DNA from: Noviherbaspirillum cavernae
GTDB lineage: Bacteria > Pseudomonadota > Gammaproteobacteria > Burkholderiales > Burkholderiaceae_D
Reading direction: 5' to 3'
DNA: 64,000 bases
Assembly: GCF_003590875.1 (NCBI RefSeq)
Contig: NZ_QYUN01000002.1
Span: forward strand, 620,001-684,000
Numbering within the stretch: position 1 is the stretch's first letter; the number at the start of each line of letters is the position of its first letter. Shown in pieces: positions 35,995 through 46,190 of the stretch. The position numbers and the translations under genes were made by a program. The notes below the pieces were generated by a model. It was not told where the DNA came from. It did no database searches and saw only the letters and a program-made list of their open reading frames with translations.

Positions 35995-37426
35995 ATGACA
36001 CATGCCAATACCTTGAGGAAAGAAAGCCCTGTCGTGGCCGGTGTTTCGAGCACATTCCGGTGGCCGACGCTGCTGGTCATGCTGGCCGGCACCTTCATGG
36101 TCGTGCTGGATTTTTTCATCGTCAATGTCGCGCTTCCTTCCATTCAGCACGAATTGCAGGCCAGCGCCGGCGCGATCCAATTCGTGGTCGCCGGCTACGG
36201 CCTTGCCAATGCGGCCGGATTGATTACCGGAGGGCGACTTGGCGATATCTTCGGCAGGCGTCGCATGTTTGCGCTCGGGATGGCGCTGTTCACGCTCGCT
36301 TCCGCTGCCTGCGGCCTTGCGCCGAACGCCACCGTGCTCGTCATCGCGCGCGTCCTGCAGGGAGTCGCTGGGGCGCTGCTGCAACCGCAGGTGCTTGCAA
36401 TGGTAGGGCTGGTATTCACCGGGACCGACCGGGCCAGGGCATTTTCCGCATACGGCTTGACGCTCGGACTGGGTGCGACTCTCGGCCAATTGGTCGGCGG
36501 TGCGCTGATCCATGCCGATATTGCGGGGCTCGGATGGCGTCTCTGCTTCCTGATCAACGTGCCGATCGGGATCGCGGCACTCATGCTGACGCCTAAAGTG
36601 ATTCCGCCGCTCAAGGGGCAGGGCGGCAATCGCCTCGATCTCGCGGGCGTGGTGCTGATTGCCATCGGTCTGGTGGCTGTCGTGCTGCCGCTGGTCGAAG
36701 GCCGGCAGCAGGGATGGCCGATGTGGAGCCGGGCATGTCTCGCCTTGTCGTTGCCGGTACTGCTGCTGTTCGCGCTGCAACAGCGGCGACTTGCAGCAAG
36801 GGACGGCGAGCCGTTGATCGCTCCTGCGCTGTTTGCGCAGTCTGCTTTCGTGATCGGCTTGCTCATCACATTGATCTTTTACATGAGCAATGCGTCGTTC
36901 TATTTCGTGCTGGCGCGCGCTCGAGTCAGGATTGCTCTTTACGGCGCTTGCCGTCGGCTTTTTCGCCGCTTCAATGGCGGCCCCTCGACTTGCGCAATGG
37001 CTCGGTCATCAATCGATTGCGATCGGCGCGCTCGTTCTTGCCGCCGGTCACGCGCTGCAGTATGCGGTCATCTTCGCGATCGCGAAGGACCATGCGGTTT
37101 TCTGGATGATTCCGGTATTGCTGATCGAAGGCACGGGCATCGGCATGATCATGGCGCCCATGGTGGCCACCGTACTGGCCGGTTTGCCGCCGCAATTTGC
37201 GGGGGTCGCCTCGGGCGTGCTGGCCACGGTACAGCAGGTGGGCAACGCGCTGGGCGTGGCGCTGATCGGCATTCTGTTCTACGGCAAGCTTGGCGATGCG
37301 GCCGGTCGGTATGTCAACCCCGATGCATGGACCGGTGCGTTCGGCGCGAATCTGTTGTATTTGCTCGTTCTTTCGCTGGGCGTGGCGGTGTTGTTTCAGC
37401 GCCTGCCGCGTCGCATTGCGCAATGA
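35995..37426 (+). pseudogene. MFS drug transporter (EmrB/QacA type), frameshifted
   Basis: A 14-TM DHA2-type exporter broken near its centre. The first part runs in one frame from MTHANTLRKESP, with motif A GGRLGDIFGRRR and motif C GLGATLGQLVGGALIH, to FYFVLA near 36915. The remainder continues in the next frame from ESGLLFTALAVGFFAAS (36923) to RRIAQ at 37426. Between them only seven bases remain where relatives have roughly ten to twelve residues, so a small deletion both removed the loop and shifted the frame. The product would be truncated after about eight TM segments. A sequencing error alone would not explain the missing residues. Confidence 0.85.
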
Positions 37427-37460
37427 GTACGCAACTTTGCGTTGCGATGCAGGCGCAATG

Positions 37461-37490
37461 AAAAACGGCCCGGTTGTCGCCGGGCCGTTT
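37461..37490 (-). terminator. Terminator for the exported-protein gene
   Basis: AACGGCCCGG-TTGTCG-CCGGGCCGTT; on the minus strand it is followed by five T, 21 nt after the stop of the leftward gene at 37512. It may also stop rightward MFS transcription. Confidence 0.8.
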
Positions 37491-37511
37491 GATGCATTTT
37501 GCCGAATCGTA

Positions 37512-38768
37512 TCAGTTCGAGAAAATTCCCTTCAGCAGATTGAGCGGATTGGGCACGCTCGGCAGCGGTGACGTTGCGTCGGCATCGCCGCCAGCACCCG
37601 CACTCTGTCTGCCGGCGCTGCGTTCGCTGCCGCCATCCTCCATGCCGAGCATGGTCATGCCGGTCGATTTGATGCGCACGCGGGCGGTCCATTCCGGCTG
37701 CCAGTCGGCGGGCGCTTTCTGCGGCCGCTGGGGATGCGACAGGTTCAATTCCGGGCCGTAGGCGATCATGTTCAGCATCGCGCCCTGCGCCTTCTCGAAG
37801 ATGGCCTTCGGTATTGCGCAGTTCGCGGTTGACGGTGGCAGCACCACTTTCTGCTGAAGCAGTTTGGTGATCTGCGCCGGCGACTGATAGGTCATCAGTG
37901 CCCAGCCATTGTCCGGCTTTTCGCTCGAACTCCAGAGGATCATGTCATGCGCGCCGTTGGCCGATTCCGCGCCACCCTGCGCAGTCAGGAAATAAGCCTT
38001 GGCATTCTGCATGGTCTGCCATTGCGCCAGCACGCTGTCCTTCGGCTCGCCCTTGGTGGACAGCTGCACTTTGGGCAGGAAGTCGTAACCGGCGCCGACA
38101 GTGAATTTCAGGCTTGCCGGCACGCCATCGCCGGTGACCGCGTGATCGCCCAGCAGCGATGCCTCATTGGGCACGCGCTTGCTGTCGCGCTCGTTGGGCC
38201 AGATCGAATGTCCGGGCCTGCCTTGAACACCCTTGCTCGGCGCACCGTGACTGGCGAAGAACTGTGCGTACTCGCCGTATTCCTGTTTGGCGAAGTCGAG
38301 AATCTTCGGCTGTCCCGGACGGACCGTTTCGCCGCAACCCCAGTACAGCAGGATGCGGCCCTTGGGTTTTTCGGTCGATTCGTCGCGGGAGGTCCGGGTA
38401 GAGCCCTGGGTCGATTGCTTCGGACGGATCGGCGTCAACAGCAGCGACGGCCCCATGTTCATGACCGACGGGATGGCATGTGTTCCGTCCACGCCGTTCG
38501 AATTGGCGCGCACATAGAGTTCCGCATCGAGCCATTTGCCGCGCGACATGCCCATGCCCATCGATCCGCCGAAGGCGTTGCCGCCCATCAGGCCACCCAG
38601 CAAACCCGCCCCCGCGCTGCCTTCATCCGGCATACCGGGCATGGAAACGTTGCTGGTCGAAAGGTCGACCCAGTATTGAGCCGCCGGTCCGCGTGATTGT
38701 GCATATGCACCGAAGGCAGTGGCCGATAGCAGTATCGCTGCCGTCAGGCGTCGGTTGTTGACCATCAC
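37512..38768 (-). CDS. Exported protein of unknown function
   Basis: 418 aa with a clear signal peptide cleaved after AYA (MVNNRRLTAAILLSATAFGAYA). The mature protein has a Gly/Met-rich stretch (GLLGGLMGGNAFGGSMGMGM) at about 57-76, then a soluble region with RILLYWGCGETVRPGQP near 140 and a C-terminal Ser/Ala/Gly/Asp linker ending in PNPLNLLKGIFSN. I recognise no catalytic motif. It stands alone between a terminator and a 261-nt empty gap before fimV. Periplasmic or surface location is inferred from the signal peptide. Confidence 0.75.
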   Translation of the reverse strand: MMVNNRRLTAAILLSATAFGAYAQSRGPAAQYWVDLSTSNVSMPGMPDEGSAGAGLLGGLMGGNAFGGSMGMGMSRGKWLDAELYVRANSNGVDGTHAIPSVMNMGPSLLLTPIRPKQSTQGSTRTSRDESTEKPKGRILLYWGCGETVRPGQPKILDFAKQEYGEYAQFFASHGAPSKGVQGRPGHSIWPNERDSKRVPNEASLLGDHAVTGDGVPASLKFTVGAGYDFLPKVQLSTKGEPKDSVLAQWQTMQNAKAYFLTAQGGAESANGAHDMILWSSSEKPDNGWALMTYQSPAQITKLLQQKVVLPPSTANCAIPKAIFEKAQGAMLNMIAYGPELNLSHPQRPQKAPADWQPEWTARVRIKSTGMTMLGMEDGGSERSAGRQSAGAGGDADATSPLPSVPNPLNLLKGIFSN

Positions 38769-39029
38769 TTTCTCCCTGTGTTGAGTTATTTTTGATGGAT
38801 TTTACGGCAATTTGAGCGAAATACTGCCGAAAACAGGGCACGTGATCAGCCGCCGCGAGACGACGGGGGGCGATGGGGGAAGTTTGGCTGAATGCCGATT
38901 CTGATAGCTGGCGTCGCGCGGGAAGCAGGTTGGTGCGGGAATGCGCATGAAGCGGTTCCGGGCGCTTGGCCAGAAGCGCTTCACTTCATTCGGAAACGGT
39001 CTCTACATGTCTTGATGCCGATGCTGTGC

Positions 39030-41372
39030 TCAAGCGAGTGCGGCCAGCATCGATTTCGCCTGCTCGGTTTGTTCTTCCGTGCCGCCTTGTATCACTTCTT
39101 CCAGCAGCAGACATGCACCTTCCTTGTCGCCGATATCCTGGTAGGCGACAGCCAGATGCAGCTTGATCGCCATGGGCGACATGTCGTCGCGGCTCATCAA
39201 GTTTCTTGCCGCATCCGGCTTGTTCGATCCGAATGCAGGGCTTGCGTCGCCGGTCTTTACGACGCTGTCCGGTTCCGCCAATGCCAGCCCGTGCGATGCC
39301 AGCTCGTCCAATGCGTCTGCCGCAAACGATGCGCCCGATCCAGTGGCGCGCACCGCGTGGCGGTCTGCGTCACGCCCTTCGATGATCCGTTGATGCGGCA
39401 CGGCGACATACTCTGTCCGGCCGTGCGTGCGCGGGTCAGTATCCCGTGCGACATGGAGCGGTTCCTCGGCAAGTGCGTCCATGCGATCTTCGTCCGCATC
39501 CGCATGGGGCCTGGCTGCGGATGGCGCTGCAAACAGTATCTCCCACGCCTTGGGATCCATGGCCCGATCGGCTCGTTTCTGCCGTTCCGGATTGCCGGCG
39601 ATCGTGATCAGGCGCAGGATGTCGCGATACGCAGGCAGGTCGAAACCTTCGCGCATGCCGTCACGGTTGTCCCGCACAAGGCTGTTCAGGTAGGGCAGTA
39701 CCTCATCGCTTTCCCACAGGGCAAGAATCGTTTCCCTGACATGCGGAAAATCGGCCAGCGCTCTCGGTCCAGGAACGCCGGGGGGTGTTTCCCACTGTCT
39801 CAGCTTGACGTTGAAAATGCGCTTGATGCGCGCCAGAATCGCTTCAAACTTCTCGCGGTCGCCCAGGGAACGGTACACATCGAGCAGACACAGCCATGGT
39901 AGCGGCGACTTCGGCTGGTCGGTGTCATTGAAGGGATCGAGCAGTTCCAGCACCTTGGAGGGATTGTGCAAAGCCATCCAGGCTTCCGCCAACTCCATCA
40001 CATCCGAAATCTCTTCGACCTTGAGCGCATGTTCCGGACGTGCGCGCGCAGTTTCGGTCTGGTTTGAATAGACGTAAGGAATTGAACCGCCGCTGACGTA
40101 TTTGAACGGCTGCGAACGCTCGGCCTCGCCGGGCGCTGCAGGCGCGGCAACGGGCGCAGACAGCTCCGGCGTGAACGTGCCGGTCGCTGGCAGGGCGAAG
40201 CCGGTATTGCTCTCCGTGATTGGCGAAAATGTCGACTGGACATGACCGGCGGCCTCAATCTCGCTGGTGTTGATGGTCGTGAGACTGAATTCGGTGGTGT
40301 TGAATTCGGTGTGGCCGTCCAGTTGCGTGGCGGCGGTTGTGTCCGCGAACAGTTCGTTCCATGAGGTCCGGGAGGCCTCCATCTTCATCGCGCGCATGCG
40401 CCACAGCAGCCAGCCCATCGCGCCGAGGCAAAGCGCGAGCAGCACGCCGAGACCCTTGATCCAGCTCAGCGATTCGTTCCGCATCGCCTCCTGCGCGGCC
40501 TTGTCCTGTTCGTATTGCTTCTTGACGCGCTCCGTTTCTGCCCGCAATGCGCGGGTTTCCGCCAGCAGGGTTTCCATTTGTGCCAGCGCGATTCTCGCAA
40601 CCTCTTCGCCGGGCGTCGTGGCCGGCTTCTGCAGCGGCGCTTCGTCACGCCCTGCCGGCGTTGCTTCCGCCGGCTTCAGCGGCGCTGCGGCCGCAGCGTT
40701 GTCGGCGGGAATGTCGATGGGCGACATCTTGAGAATGCTGCGCACGGGCTGCTCGGCTTTCGCTGCCTTGGCGCGAGCCTTCGCAGGCGCTTCGCCGTTT
40801 GCGACTGACCGGACACGCGCCTGCACAGGGGCGGCGTTGCGCTTTCTTGTCTTGCGCTTGCGCGCGGCCGGTTGGGCGGGGGATTCGCTGGATGCCGACG
40901 TGGCGACGGCTTGCGCAGCGGGTGCTGCAGCCCGTGGAGCTTTCGCCGCAGGAAACTGCGGCGAGGCTGGCTGCGACATGGCCGCCGTTGCGGGCAAGGC
41001 CGCGACCGGATCCAGCAGAATCTGGTATTCGCGGCGAACCAGCGTGTCGCAGCTCATGTCGACGAGGACGTTCAAGACCGGTTCGTTGATGTGTTCGCGC
41101 GTGGTGAGCAGAACCGATGCGGATTGCCCGGAGCGGACCAGCCTGATCGCGGGCGTGATCGATATGGCGCCGTCGAGCGACGTGACTTTGGCCGCGATGC
41201 AGCGCGATTCAAAGTTGGCGGTGTCGTTGCCAACAAGCGTGATGGCCGCGCGCAATGGCTCGCCCAAGCCCGACTGCACCTGAACCGGCCCCAGTCCCGC
41301 CGCATGCGCCGCAGGTGCCAGAAACGCCAGCGCCGCTCCCCATCCAACTCGTCGCAGTAGTGGAAATGCCAT
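39030..41372 (-). CDS. fimV: FimV-family polar hub protein
   Basis: 780 aa. The signal peptide ends near AHA. The periplasmic N-domain starts LGPVQVQSGLGEPLRAAITL, the FimV hallmark, followed by an Ala/Pro/Lys-rich linker and a coiled coil (about 265-300). A single TM is at about 303-325 (GLGVLLALCLGAMGWLLW). An acidic cytoplasmic region with TPR-like segments follows, then the conserved FimV C-terminal motif DMSPMAIKLHLAVAYQDIGD. In Pseudomonas FimV organises type IV pili and polar complexes; the same role is inferred. No pilus genes are adjacent. The 554-bp gap upstream (41373-41926) is AT-rich near the start codon and has no other recognisable content. Confidence 0.9.
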   Translation of the reverse strand: MAFPLLRRVGWGAALAFLAPAAHAAGLGPVQVQSGLGEPLRAAITLVGNDTANFESRCIAAKVTSLDGAISITPAIRLVRSGQSASVLLTTREHINEPVLNVLVDMSCDTLVRREYQILLDPVAALPATAAMSQPASPQFPAAKAPRAAAPAAQAVATSASSESPAQPAARKRKTRKRNAAPVQARVRSVANGEAPAKARAKAAKAEQPVRSILKMSPIDIPADNAAAAAPLKPAEATPAGRDEAPLQKPATTPGEEVARIALAQMETLLAETRALRAETERVKKQYEQDKAAQEAMRNESLSWIKGLGVLLALCLGAMGWLLWRMRAMKMEASRTSWNELFADTTAATQLDGHTEFNTTEFSLTTINTSEIEAAGHVQSTFSPITESNTGFALPATGTFTPELSAPVAAPAAPGEAERSQPFKYVSGGSIPYVYSNQTETARARPEHALKVEEISDVMELAEAWMALHNPSKVLELLDPFNDTDQPKSPLPWLCLLDVYRSLGDREKFEAILARIKRIFNVKLRQWETPPGVPGPRALADFPHVRETILALWESDEVLPYLNSLVRDNRDGMREGFDLPAYRDILRLITIAGNPERQKRADRAMDPKAWEILFAAPSAARPHADADEDRMDALAEEPLHVARDTDPRTHGRTEYVAVPHQRIIEGRDADRHAVRATGSGASFAADALDELASHGLALAEPDSVVKTGDASPAFGSNKPDAARNLMSRDDMSPMAIKLHLAVAYQDIGDKEGACLLLEEVIQGGTEEQTEQAKSMLAALA

Positions 41373-41926
41373 GATTTCTCTTTTCTTTTTGCGAATCCCT
41401 AACGTGCCATTTTAGCAATTTTGTCAATTAAATAAACGATTTTCAAAGGAATTAGCGTTAAATCTTCAAATGTTTATTTATAAAATCTGAAAACAGGTAC
41501 GTTGATTTCAAATGCGTAACGTTGTTCCGCTAATGAAACATTTCCCCTTCCATGCGCCTCGCCCAAGCGATTTGTGCCGATTGCATGCATTACCGACGCA
41601 CAGGATTCGTCGCGGCCTGACGCTGTCGTCGTGCGATTTCAGGTGAACCGCAGGAAGGAGAAATTCTTTAAAGAGCTTGTCAGTGACCTTCTCGACAGGT
41701 CCTCGCAGCCGGCAGGCGCGCGGAATCCGGGCCGCATCGGCAATGGATGCGGCGCGTGATGCATCCGGTCACGAAACTGCTGCAGTTGATCCCGACATGA
41801 TGACAGCGGGGCCTTCAGGCATGGCCTCATGCGCGTGGCATGTCGTCAGTTATCACCATGATGAGTGGTTGCGCGAGTCGGGGAGTTCCATCTCACCGCG
41901 TTGCGCGGAGCGCTGATGCGGCCGGG

Positions 41927-43186
41927 TTACTTCGCATTCCCATTCTTGATTGTCAGCTGCTGGCGATGGTTGCGTGCGCCGCGCCAGCACATCAGCCCCA
42001 GCAGGGTGCACACGAGCTGCCCCGCCGCCAGCCACAGGACCGAATGCGACAGCGCCGGCGCGATGACGCCTGACACCACCGCGGCCAGCATCGTCACCGC
42101 AAAGGACTGGTAGGATGCGACGATGCCGCGGATGTGCGGGAACAGGTCGAGCATCAGCAGCGTCGCGCCGGGGGCGGCGATCGACATGCCGAAGGTGTAG
42201 AAGAACAGGGGCGCTACCGACCATGGCAATGCGGGCGGAAAGAAGACGTGGTAGAGGGTGTTGACGCAGGCCGATCCGATCAGGAAGGCGAAGCCGAGCA
42301 TCACCTGCGAGGGAATCGCGATTTTTCCCGCAAGGCGGTTGACGAGCAGCGCGCCGAAAAAGACGCCCGCCACCGTCGGCACGAACTGCCAGCCGAACTG
42401 ATCCGCGCCGAGCTTCAAGTGCTGCGTGATGAACACGGGCGCGGCGGCCACGTACAGGAACATGCCGGAGAAGTTGAAGGCAATGGTGCCGGCGATGAGC
42501 TGCAGCAACGGCGAGCGAAACAGCAGTTGGTAGCTGTGCCACAGAAAGTGCGGATTGAACGGCTGCCGCTTCGCGACCGGCAGCGTTTCCGGCAGGTGCT
42601 TGTAGCAGTACCACAGCAGCAGCGCGGTATAGAAGAACAGGAACAGGAAGATCGCGCGCCAGTCCGCCAGCTTGACGATCCAGCCGCCGAGGATGGGCGC
42701 AATCGCCGGTGCGATGGAAAAAATCATCGTGACCAGCGACAACAGCCGCGCGGCGGACGCTCCCGAGTACACGTCGCGCACGATGGCGCGTCCGATCACG
42801 ACGCCTGCGCCTGCGGAGATGCCTTGCAGGATGCGAAAGGCCCACAGGTACTGCACGCTGTGCGAGGCCGCGCAACCGAGCGTCGCCACCGCGAATACCG
42901 CGAGCGAGCCGAGAATGATGTTGCGCCGCCCGAACGCATCGGCCAGTGCGCCATGCCACAGGATCATCACGGCGAAGGAGAGCATGTATGCGGTCAGCGT
43001 CTGCTGCACTTCGATCGGGCTTGCATTCAGCGATGCTTGAATGTCGGGGAAGGCGGGCAGATAGGTGTCGACGGCGAAGGGGCCGAGCATCGACAGCGCG
43101 GCCAGCATGAGCGCCAGCGCGTTTGGGCCGGGGAGTTTTGGCGAGGATGAATCCGGGTCGGGATTCGTGGAGGAACTTGGCGGCAC
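41927..43186 (-). CDS. Bcr/CflA-family multidrug MFS transporter
   Basis: 12-TM proton antiporter of the DHA1 group, 419 aa, intact. After a Ser/Pro-rich N-tail come TM1 (ALMLAALSMLGPFAVDTYLPAF, typical Bcr/CflA), motif A GALADAFGRRN, and GRAIVRDVYSG, the Bcr/CflA-specific RDxxxG-like loop. Likely substrates are drugs or small metabolites such as bicyclomycin or sulfonamides; none is proven. The 403-bp region upstream (43187-43589) contains its promoter region and nothing else I can identify. Confidence 0.9.
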   Translation of the reverse strand: MPPSSSTNPDPDSSSPKLPGPNALALMLAALSMLGPFAVDTYLPAFPDIQASLNASPIEVQQTLTAYMLSFAVMILWHGALADAFGRRNIILGSLAVFAVATLGCAASHSVQYLWAFRILQGISAGAGVVIGRAIVRDVYSGASAARLLSLVTMIFSIAPAIAPILGGWIVKLADWRAIFLFLFFYTALLLWYCYKHLPETLPVAKRQPFNPHFLWHSYQLLFRSPLLQLIAGTIAFNFSGMFLYVAAAPVFITQHLKLGADQFGWQFVPTVAGVFFGALLVNRLAGKIAIPSQVMLGFAFLIGSACVNTLYHVFFPPALPWSVAPLFFYTFGMSIAAPGATLLMLDLFPHIRGIVASYQSFAVTMLAAVVSGVIAPALSHSVLWLAAGQLVCTLLGLMCWRGARNHRQQLTIKNGNAK

Positions 43187-43589
43187 GATGTGTTCTTTCT
43201 GTGCAATTCTGGGTTCGGTATTTCTTGTCGGCGCAGGCGCCGGTCAGTGATGCCTGCATACGGGATGCAGACGTCGCCTTGATTCGGGCGTGCGAATGAC
43301 GCAAACGAAACTTGCCGGCTGACAGTCTTTGCAGGCATGGCCATCGCCAGCCCGCCGTTCTCCATCCATGACAGCATGGCAGCGATTCATTGCCGCAATT
43401 CATGATTCCCACAGGATAGTTCCAAACCGTTTTTCACGCTGCCTAGCCTATCGTCGGCACTCCGGAACTCCTGCTTTTGATGCTGTGCAAAGTTTTCATT
43501 GAATGTCTGCGCGCATCTTTTGTCAAAGATTGAAAGCAGGATAAAACTGCATATACTGAATCGTGATTGCCCAGTCACAGGAGTTGCTC

Positions 43590-44105
43590 ATGAGGCATCG
43601 ACTCTACTATTTGCTTCCCGATCTGCAGAGCGCCAGGCGGTCGCTGGACGATATGCTGTTGAACAGGATCGAGCAAAGACATCTGCATTTTCTGACCAAC
43701 GGTGCACCGCTTCCGCATGACATGCCGGAAGCCAACTTTCTGCAAAAGACCGACATCGTGCATGGCGCCGGCAACGGCATGATCGCCGGCGGGTTGCTCG
43801 GCATGCTGATCGGTGCAATCGTCGTCTTCTATTTCGACATACCGGCCAAATCGTCCGAGGCGGCGGTCGTCGTGCTGATCGCGTTCGGCGGTCTTGTGTT
43901 CGGTGGCTGGGCCGCAAGCATGGTGGCGGCCGCGATCCCGAATACGCGGCTCAACGCGTTCTATCCGGAGATCGAGAAGGGCAAGATACTGTTGATTGCG
44001 GACGTGCCGGCGCGGCGCGTCGATGAGATCGAACGAATGATGGCGCAGCGTCATCCGGAAATTCGATTCAGCGGCGAGGAACCGCATATTCCGGTTTTTC
44101 CGTGA
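43590..44105 (+). CDS. Glycine-rich two-TM membrane protein (DUF1269-like)
   Basis: 171 aa from an ATG with AGGAG 7 nt upstream. A soluble N-domain begins MRHRLYYLLPDLQSARRSLDD. Two glycine-rich TM segments follow (GNGMIAGGLLGMLIGAIVVFYF and AAVVVLIAFGGLVFGGWAASMVAA), then an alpha/beta tail (GKILLIADVPARRVDEIERMM). The pattern resembles DUF1269/stress-induced membrane proteins. Function unknown. It precedes the MITE and the oxidase cluster. Confidence 0.78.
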   Translation: MRHRLYYLLPDLQSARRSLDDMLLNRIEQRHLHFLTNGAPLPHDMPEANFLQKTDIVHGAGNGMIAGGLLGMLIGAIVVFYFDIPAKSSEAAVVVLIAFGGLVFGGWAASMVAAAIPNTRLNAFYPEIEKGKILLIADVPARRVDEIERMMAQRHPEIRFSGEEPHIPVFP

Positions 44106-44189
44106 ACAGTTGACAATCGACAATCCGGTTCCGCATTCACGCATTCAAGAATTGATGTCGGCGTTGCGGCATTCGGATTGAAACCATAA

Positions 44190-44301
44190 GAGCGTCTAAC
44201 AAAATGAAGCGAAGCGGTTCTGAGTAGGCGCGCCGCCGCAGACAGTACGACCTGTACGGCAAGGCGGCGCAACACCCTCAGAATCATTTTGTTAGACGCT
44301 C
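44190..44301. mobile_element. 112-bp MITE with TAA target duplication
   Basis: Terminal inverted repeats of 18 bp are perfect (GAGCGTCTAACAAAATGA at 44190-44207; its complement at 44284-44301). They are flanked by a direct TAA duplication (44187-44189 and 44302-44304). Internal complementary segments (GCGCCGCC/GGCGGCGC and TTCTGAG/CTCAGAA) let the whole unit fold. There is no coding capacity. A 3-bp TNA duplication is usual for some IS5-family subgroups, so an IS5-type transposase is the likely mobiliser. Confidence 0.85.
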
Positions 44302-44326
44302 TAAGCGTATTCTGCGGGAGGTCGCC

Positions 44327-44827
44327 ATGGAACTTCGTGTGCGTTCGAATCGCCTTGAGACCGGCCGGCCAGACTGGCTTGCCGGCGCCGTGGCCGGGTT
44401 TGTCGCCGGCGCGATCCTGATGGTGCTCGAGCTGCTATGGTCCGCCACCGAGATCGGGGGAAATCCCTGGATCACTACCCACAAGATCGCCGCCATCGCG
44501 ATGGGCCAGGATGCCTTGCGTTCGATGACTGAATTCAACGTCGGCATCGTGTCCGTTGCACTCGTCATTCATTACATCCTGGGAATCTTCTCCGGCCTCG
44601 TCGTGGCCGCGATCATCACCGGCTTTCACCTTGACGACAATCTGAGCATGGTGCTGCTGGTCGGTGCGGTGCTCGGCGTCGTCATCTACGTAATCAACTT
44701 CTACGTGATGGTGACGTACTACCCATGGTTTGCCGACCTGCGCGGTTCGGCGACGATGCTGGCTCACATGATTTTCGGCATGGCTGCGGCGGCCATGTAT
44801 TGGTACCTGGGCAGGATCGAGCGCTAG
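44327..44827 (+). CDS. Conserved membrane protein upstream of oxidase genes
   Basis: 166 aa with four hydrophobic segments (LAGAVAGFVAGAILMVLELLW; IVSVALVIHYILGIFSGLVVAAI; MVLLVGAVLGVVIYVINFYVM; HMIFGMAAAAMYWYL). No catalytic motif is recognised. It lies 172 nt before coxB and 22 nt after a TAA-flanked MITE. A role beside the oxidase is only suggested by position. Confidence 0.75.
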   Translation: MELRVRSNRLETGRPDWLAGAVAGFVAGAILMVLELLWSATEIGGNPWITTHKIAAIAMGQDALRSMTEFNVGIVSVALVIHYILGIFSGLVVAAIITGFHLDDNLSMVLLVGAVLGVVIYVINFYVMVTYYPWFADLRGSATMLAHMIFGMAAAAMYWYLGRIER

Positions 44828-44999
44828 CAAAACGCCGCGCGCTGACAATTACGCTGCGCCGATACCGGACGGTGCGGCCACGGTGGACGGATGGCCAACG
44901 CCTTCCGTCCGCTTTCGCATGATGGCCCGCGTGGCAGTGCGGCATGCAGGACGTCGAGATTCGCTTCTGCGGCTTGCGCGTGCAAGCAAGGGGACTGGT

Positions 45000-46166
45000 A
45001 TGGCGATGGCTGTTGCGCTTGTCGTTGTCGTTCTCGGCTCGGTGCTGTTCCACTTTCTCAGTCCGTGGCAGGCGACGCCGCTTGCATCGAACTGGCAGCA
45101 GATGGACGATACGCTGACGATCACGCTGATTATCACCGGCATCTTCTTCGTCCTCATCAACCTGTTCGTGGTCTACACGCTGGTGCGCTATCGCCATCGC
45201 GCCGGCAAGCACGTCGGCCATCGCGCGGCATACGAACCCGACAATCGCAAACTGGAGCGCTGGCTGATCGGCATCACGACGGTCGGCATCATGGCGCTGC
45301 TCGCGCCGGGACTGTTCGTCTATGCGGAATACATCAATGCGCCGCGCGATGCGATCGAGCTCGAAGTGCTGGGGCAGCAATGGCAATGGCGCTTTCGCTT
45401 CCCGGGCGCGGACGGCAAGCTGGGGGCGAGCGATGCGCGCTTCTTCAGCGCCGACAATCCCTTCGGGCTCGATCCCGACGATCCCGCCGGTCATGACAAT
45501 GTGCTCGTCAATGGCAATGAAGTGCATCTGCCGCTGAACAAACCGGTCAGGATACTGCTGCGGTCGCACGATGTGCTGCACGATTTCTACGTGCCGCAAT
45601 TCCGCGCCCGCATGAACATGGTGCCGGGCATGGTGACGTCGTTCTGGTTCACGCCGACCAAGCCCGGCCGTTATGAAATCATGTGCGCGCAATTGTGCGG
45701 CGTCGGCCACTCCAACATGCGCGGCATCGTCGTGGTGGAGGATCAGGCGACGTTTTCGGCATGGCTGAAGGAGCAGCCGACCTTCGCCATGGCGAAGGCG
45801 AAACCGGGAACCGGCGGCACCACTGCCGGCGCGCTGCCGGCCGATACCACGCAGGCAAAGGGCAAGATGCTGGCGCAAACCAAGGGTTGCATCGCCTGCC
45901 ACTCGATCGATGGCAGCCCGGGCGTCGGACCGACCTGGAAAGGGATGTCCGGCAAGCCCGGAACGATGGCCGACGGTTCCAGCGTGATGGCCGACAACGC
46001 GTACCTGAAGAAGGCGATCCGCGACCCGCAGGCGCAAGTCGTCAAGGGCTACCAGCCGATCATGCCGAAGGTGGAGCTGACCGACGATGAACTGGCCGCG
46101 CTGGTGGCCTACATCGAATCCCTTTCCGGAGGGACGCCGCCGCCCGTGCAAAAGACGCAGCGATGA
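45000..46166 (+). CDS. ctaC: Cytochrome c oxidase subunit II with fused cytochrome c domain
   Basis: CuA-bearing electron entry subunit of a caa3-type terminal oxidase, 388 aa from the ATG preceded by AAGGGGA; the frame could start at 44883. Two TM helices anchor it. CuA ligands lie in HDVLHDFYVPQF and CAQLCGVGHSNM. A C-terminal cytochrome c domain follows with haem site CIACH and a Met ligand in MPKVELTDDEL. The fusion means soluble cytochrome c donates directly to this domain. It is first of five consecutive oxidase genes. Confidence 0.94.
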   Translation: MAMAVALVVVVLGSVLFHFLSPWQATPLASNWQQMDDTLTITLIITGIFFVLINLFVVYTLVRYRHRAGKHVGHRAAYEPDNRKLERWLIGITTVGIMALLAPGLFVYAEYINAPRDAIELEVLGQQWQWRFRFPGADGKLGASDARFFSADNPFGLDPDDPAGHDNVLVNGNEVHLPLNKPVRILLRSHDVLHDFYVPQFRARMNMVPGMVTSFWFTPTKPGRYEIMCAQLCGVGHSNMRGIVVVEDQATFSAWLKEQPTFAMAKAKPGTGGTTAGALPADTTQAKGKMLAQTKGCIACHSIDGSPGVGPTWKGMSGKPGTMADGSSVMADNAYLKKAIRDPQAQVVKGYQPIMPKVELTDDELAALVAYIESLSGGTPPPVQKTQR

Positions 46167-46190
46167 GACGCAGCAATCAGGAGGAAAGAC

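Noticed and set aside
41574..41830. Small frames upstream of fimV
   Set aside because: They overlap on both strands, lack ribosome binding sites and show no protein-like pattern.
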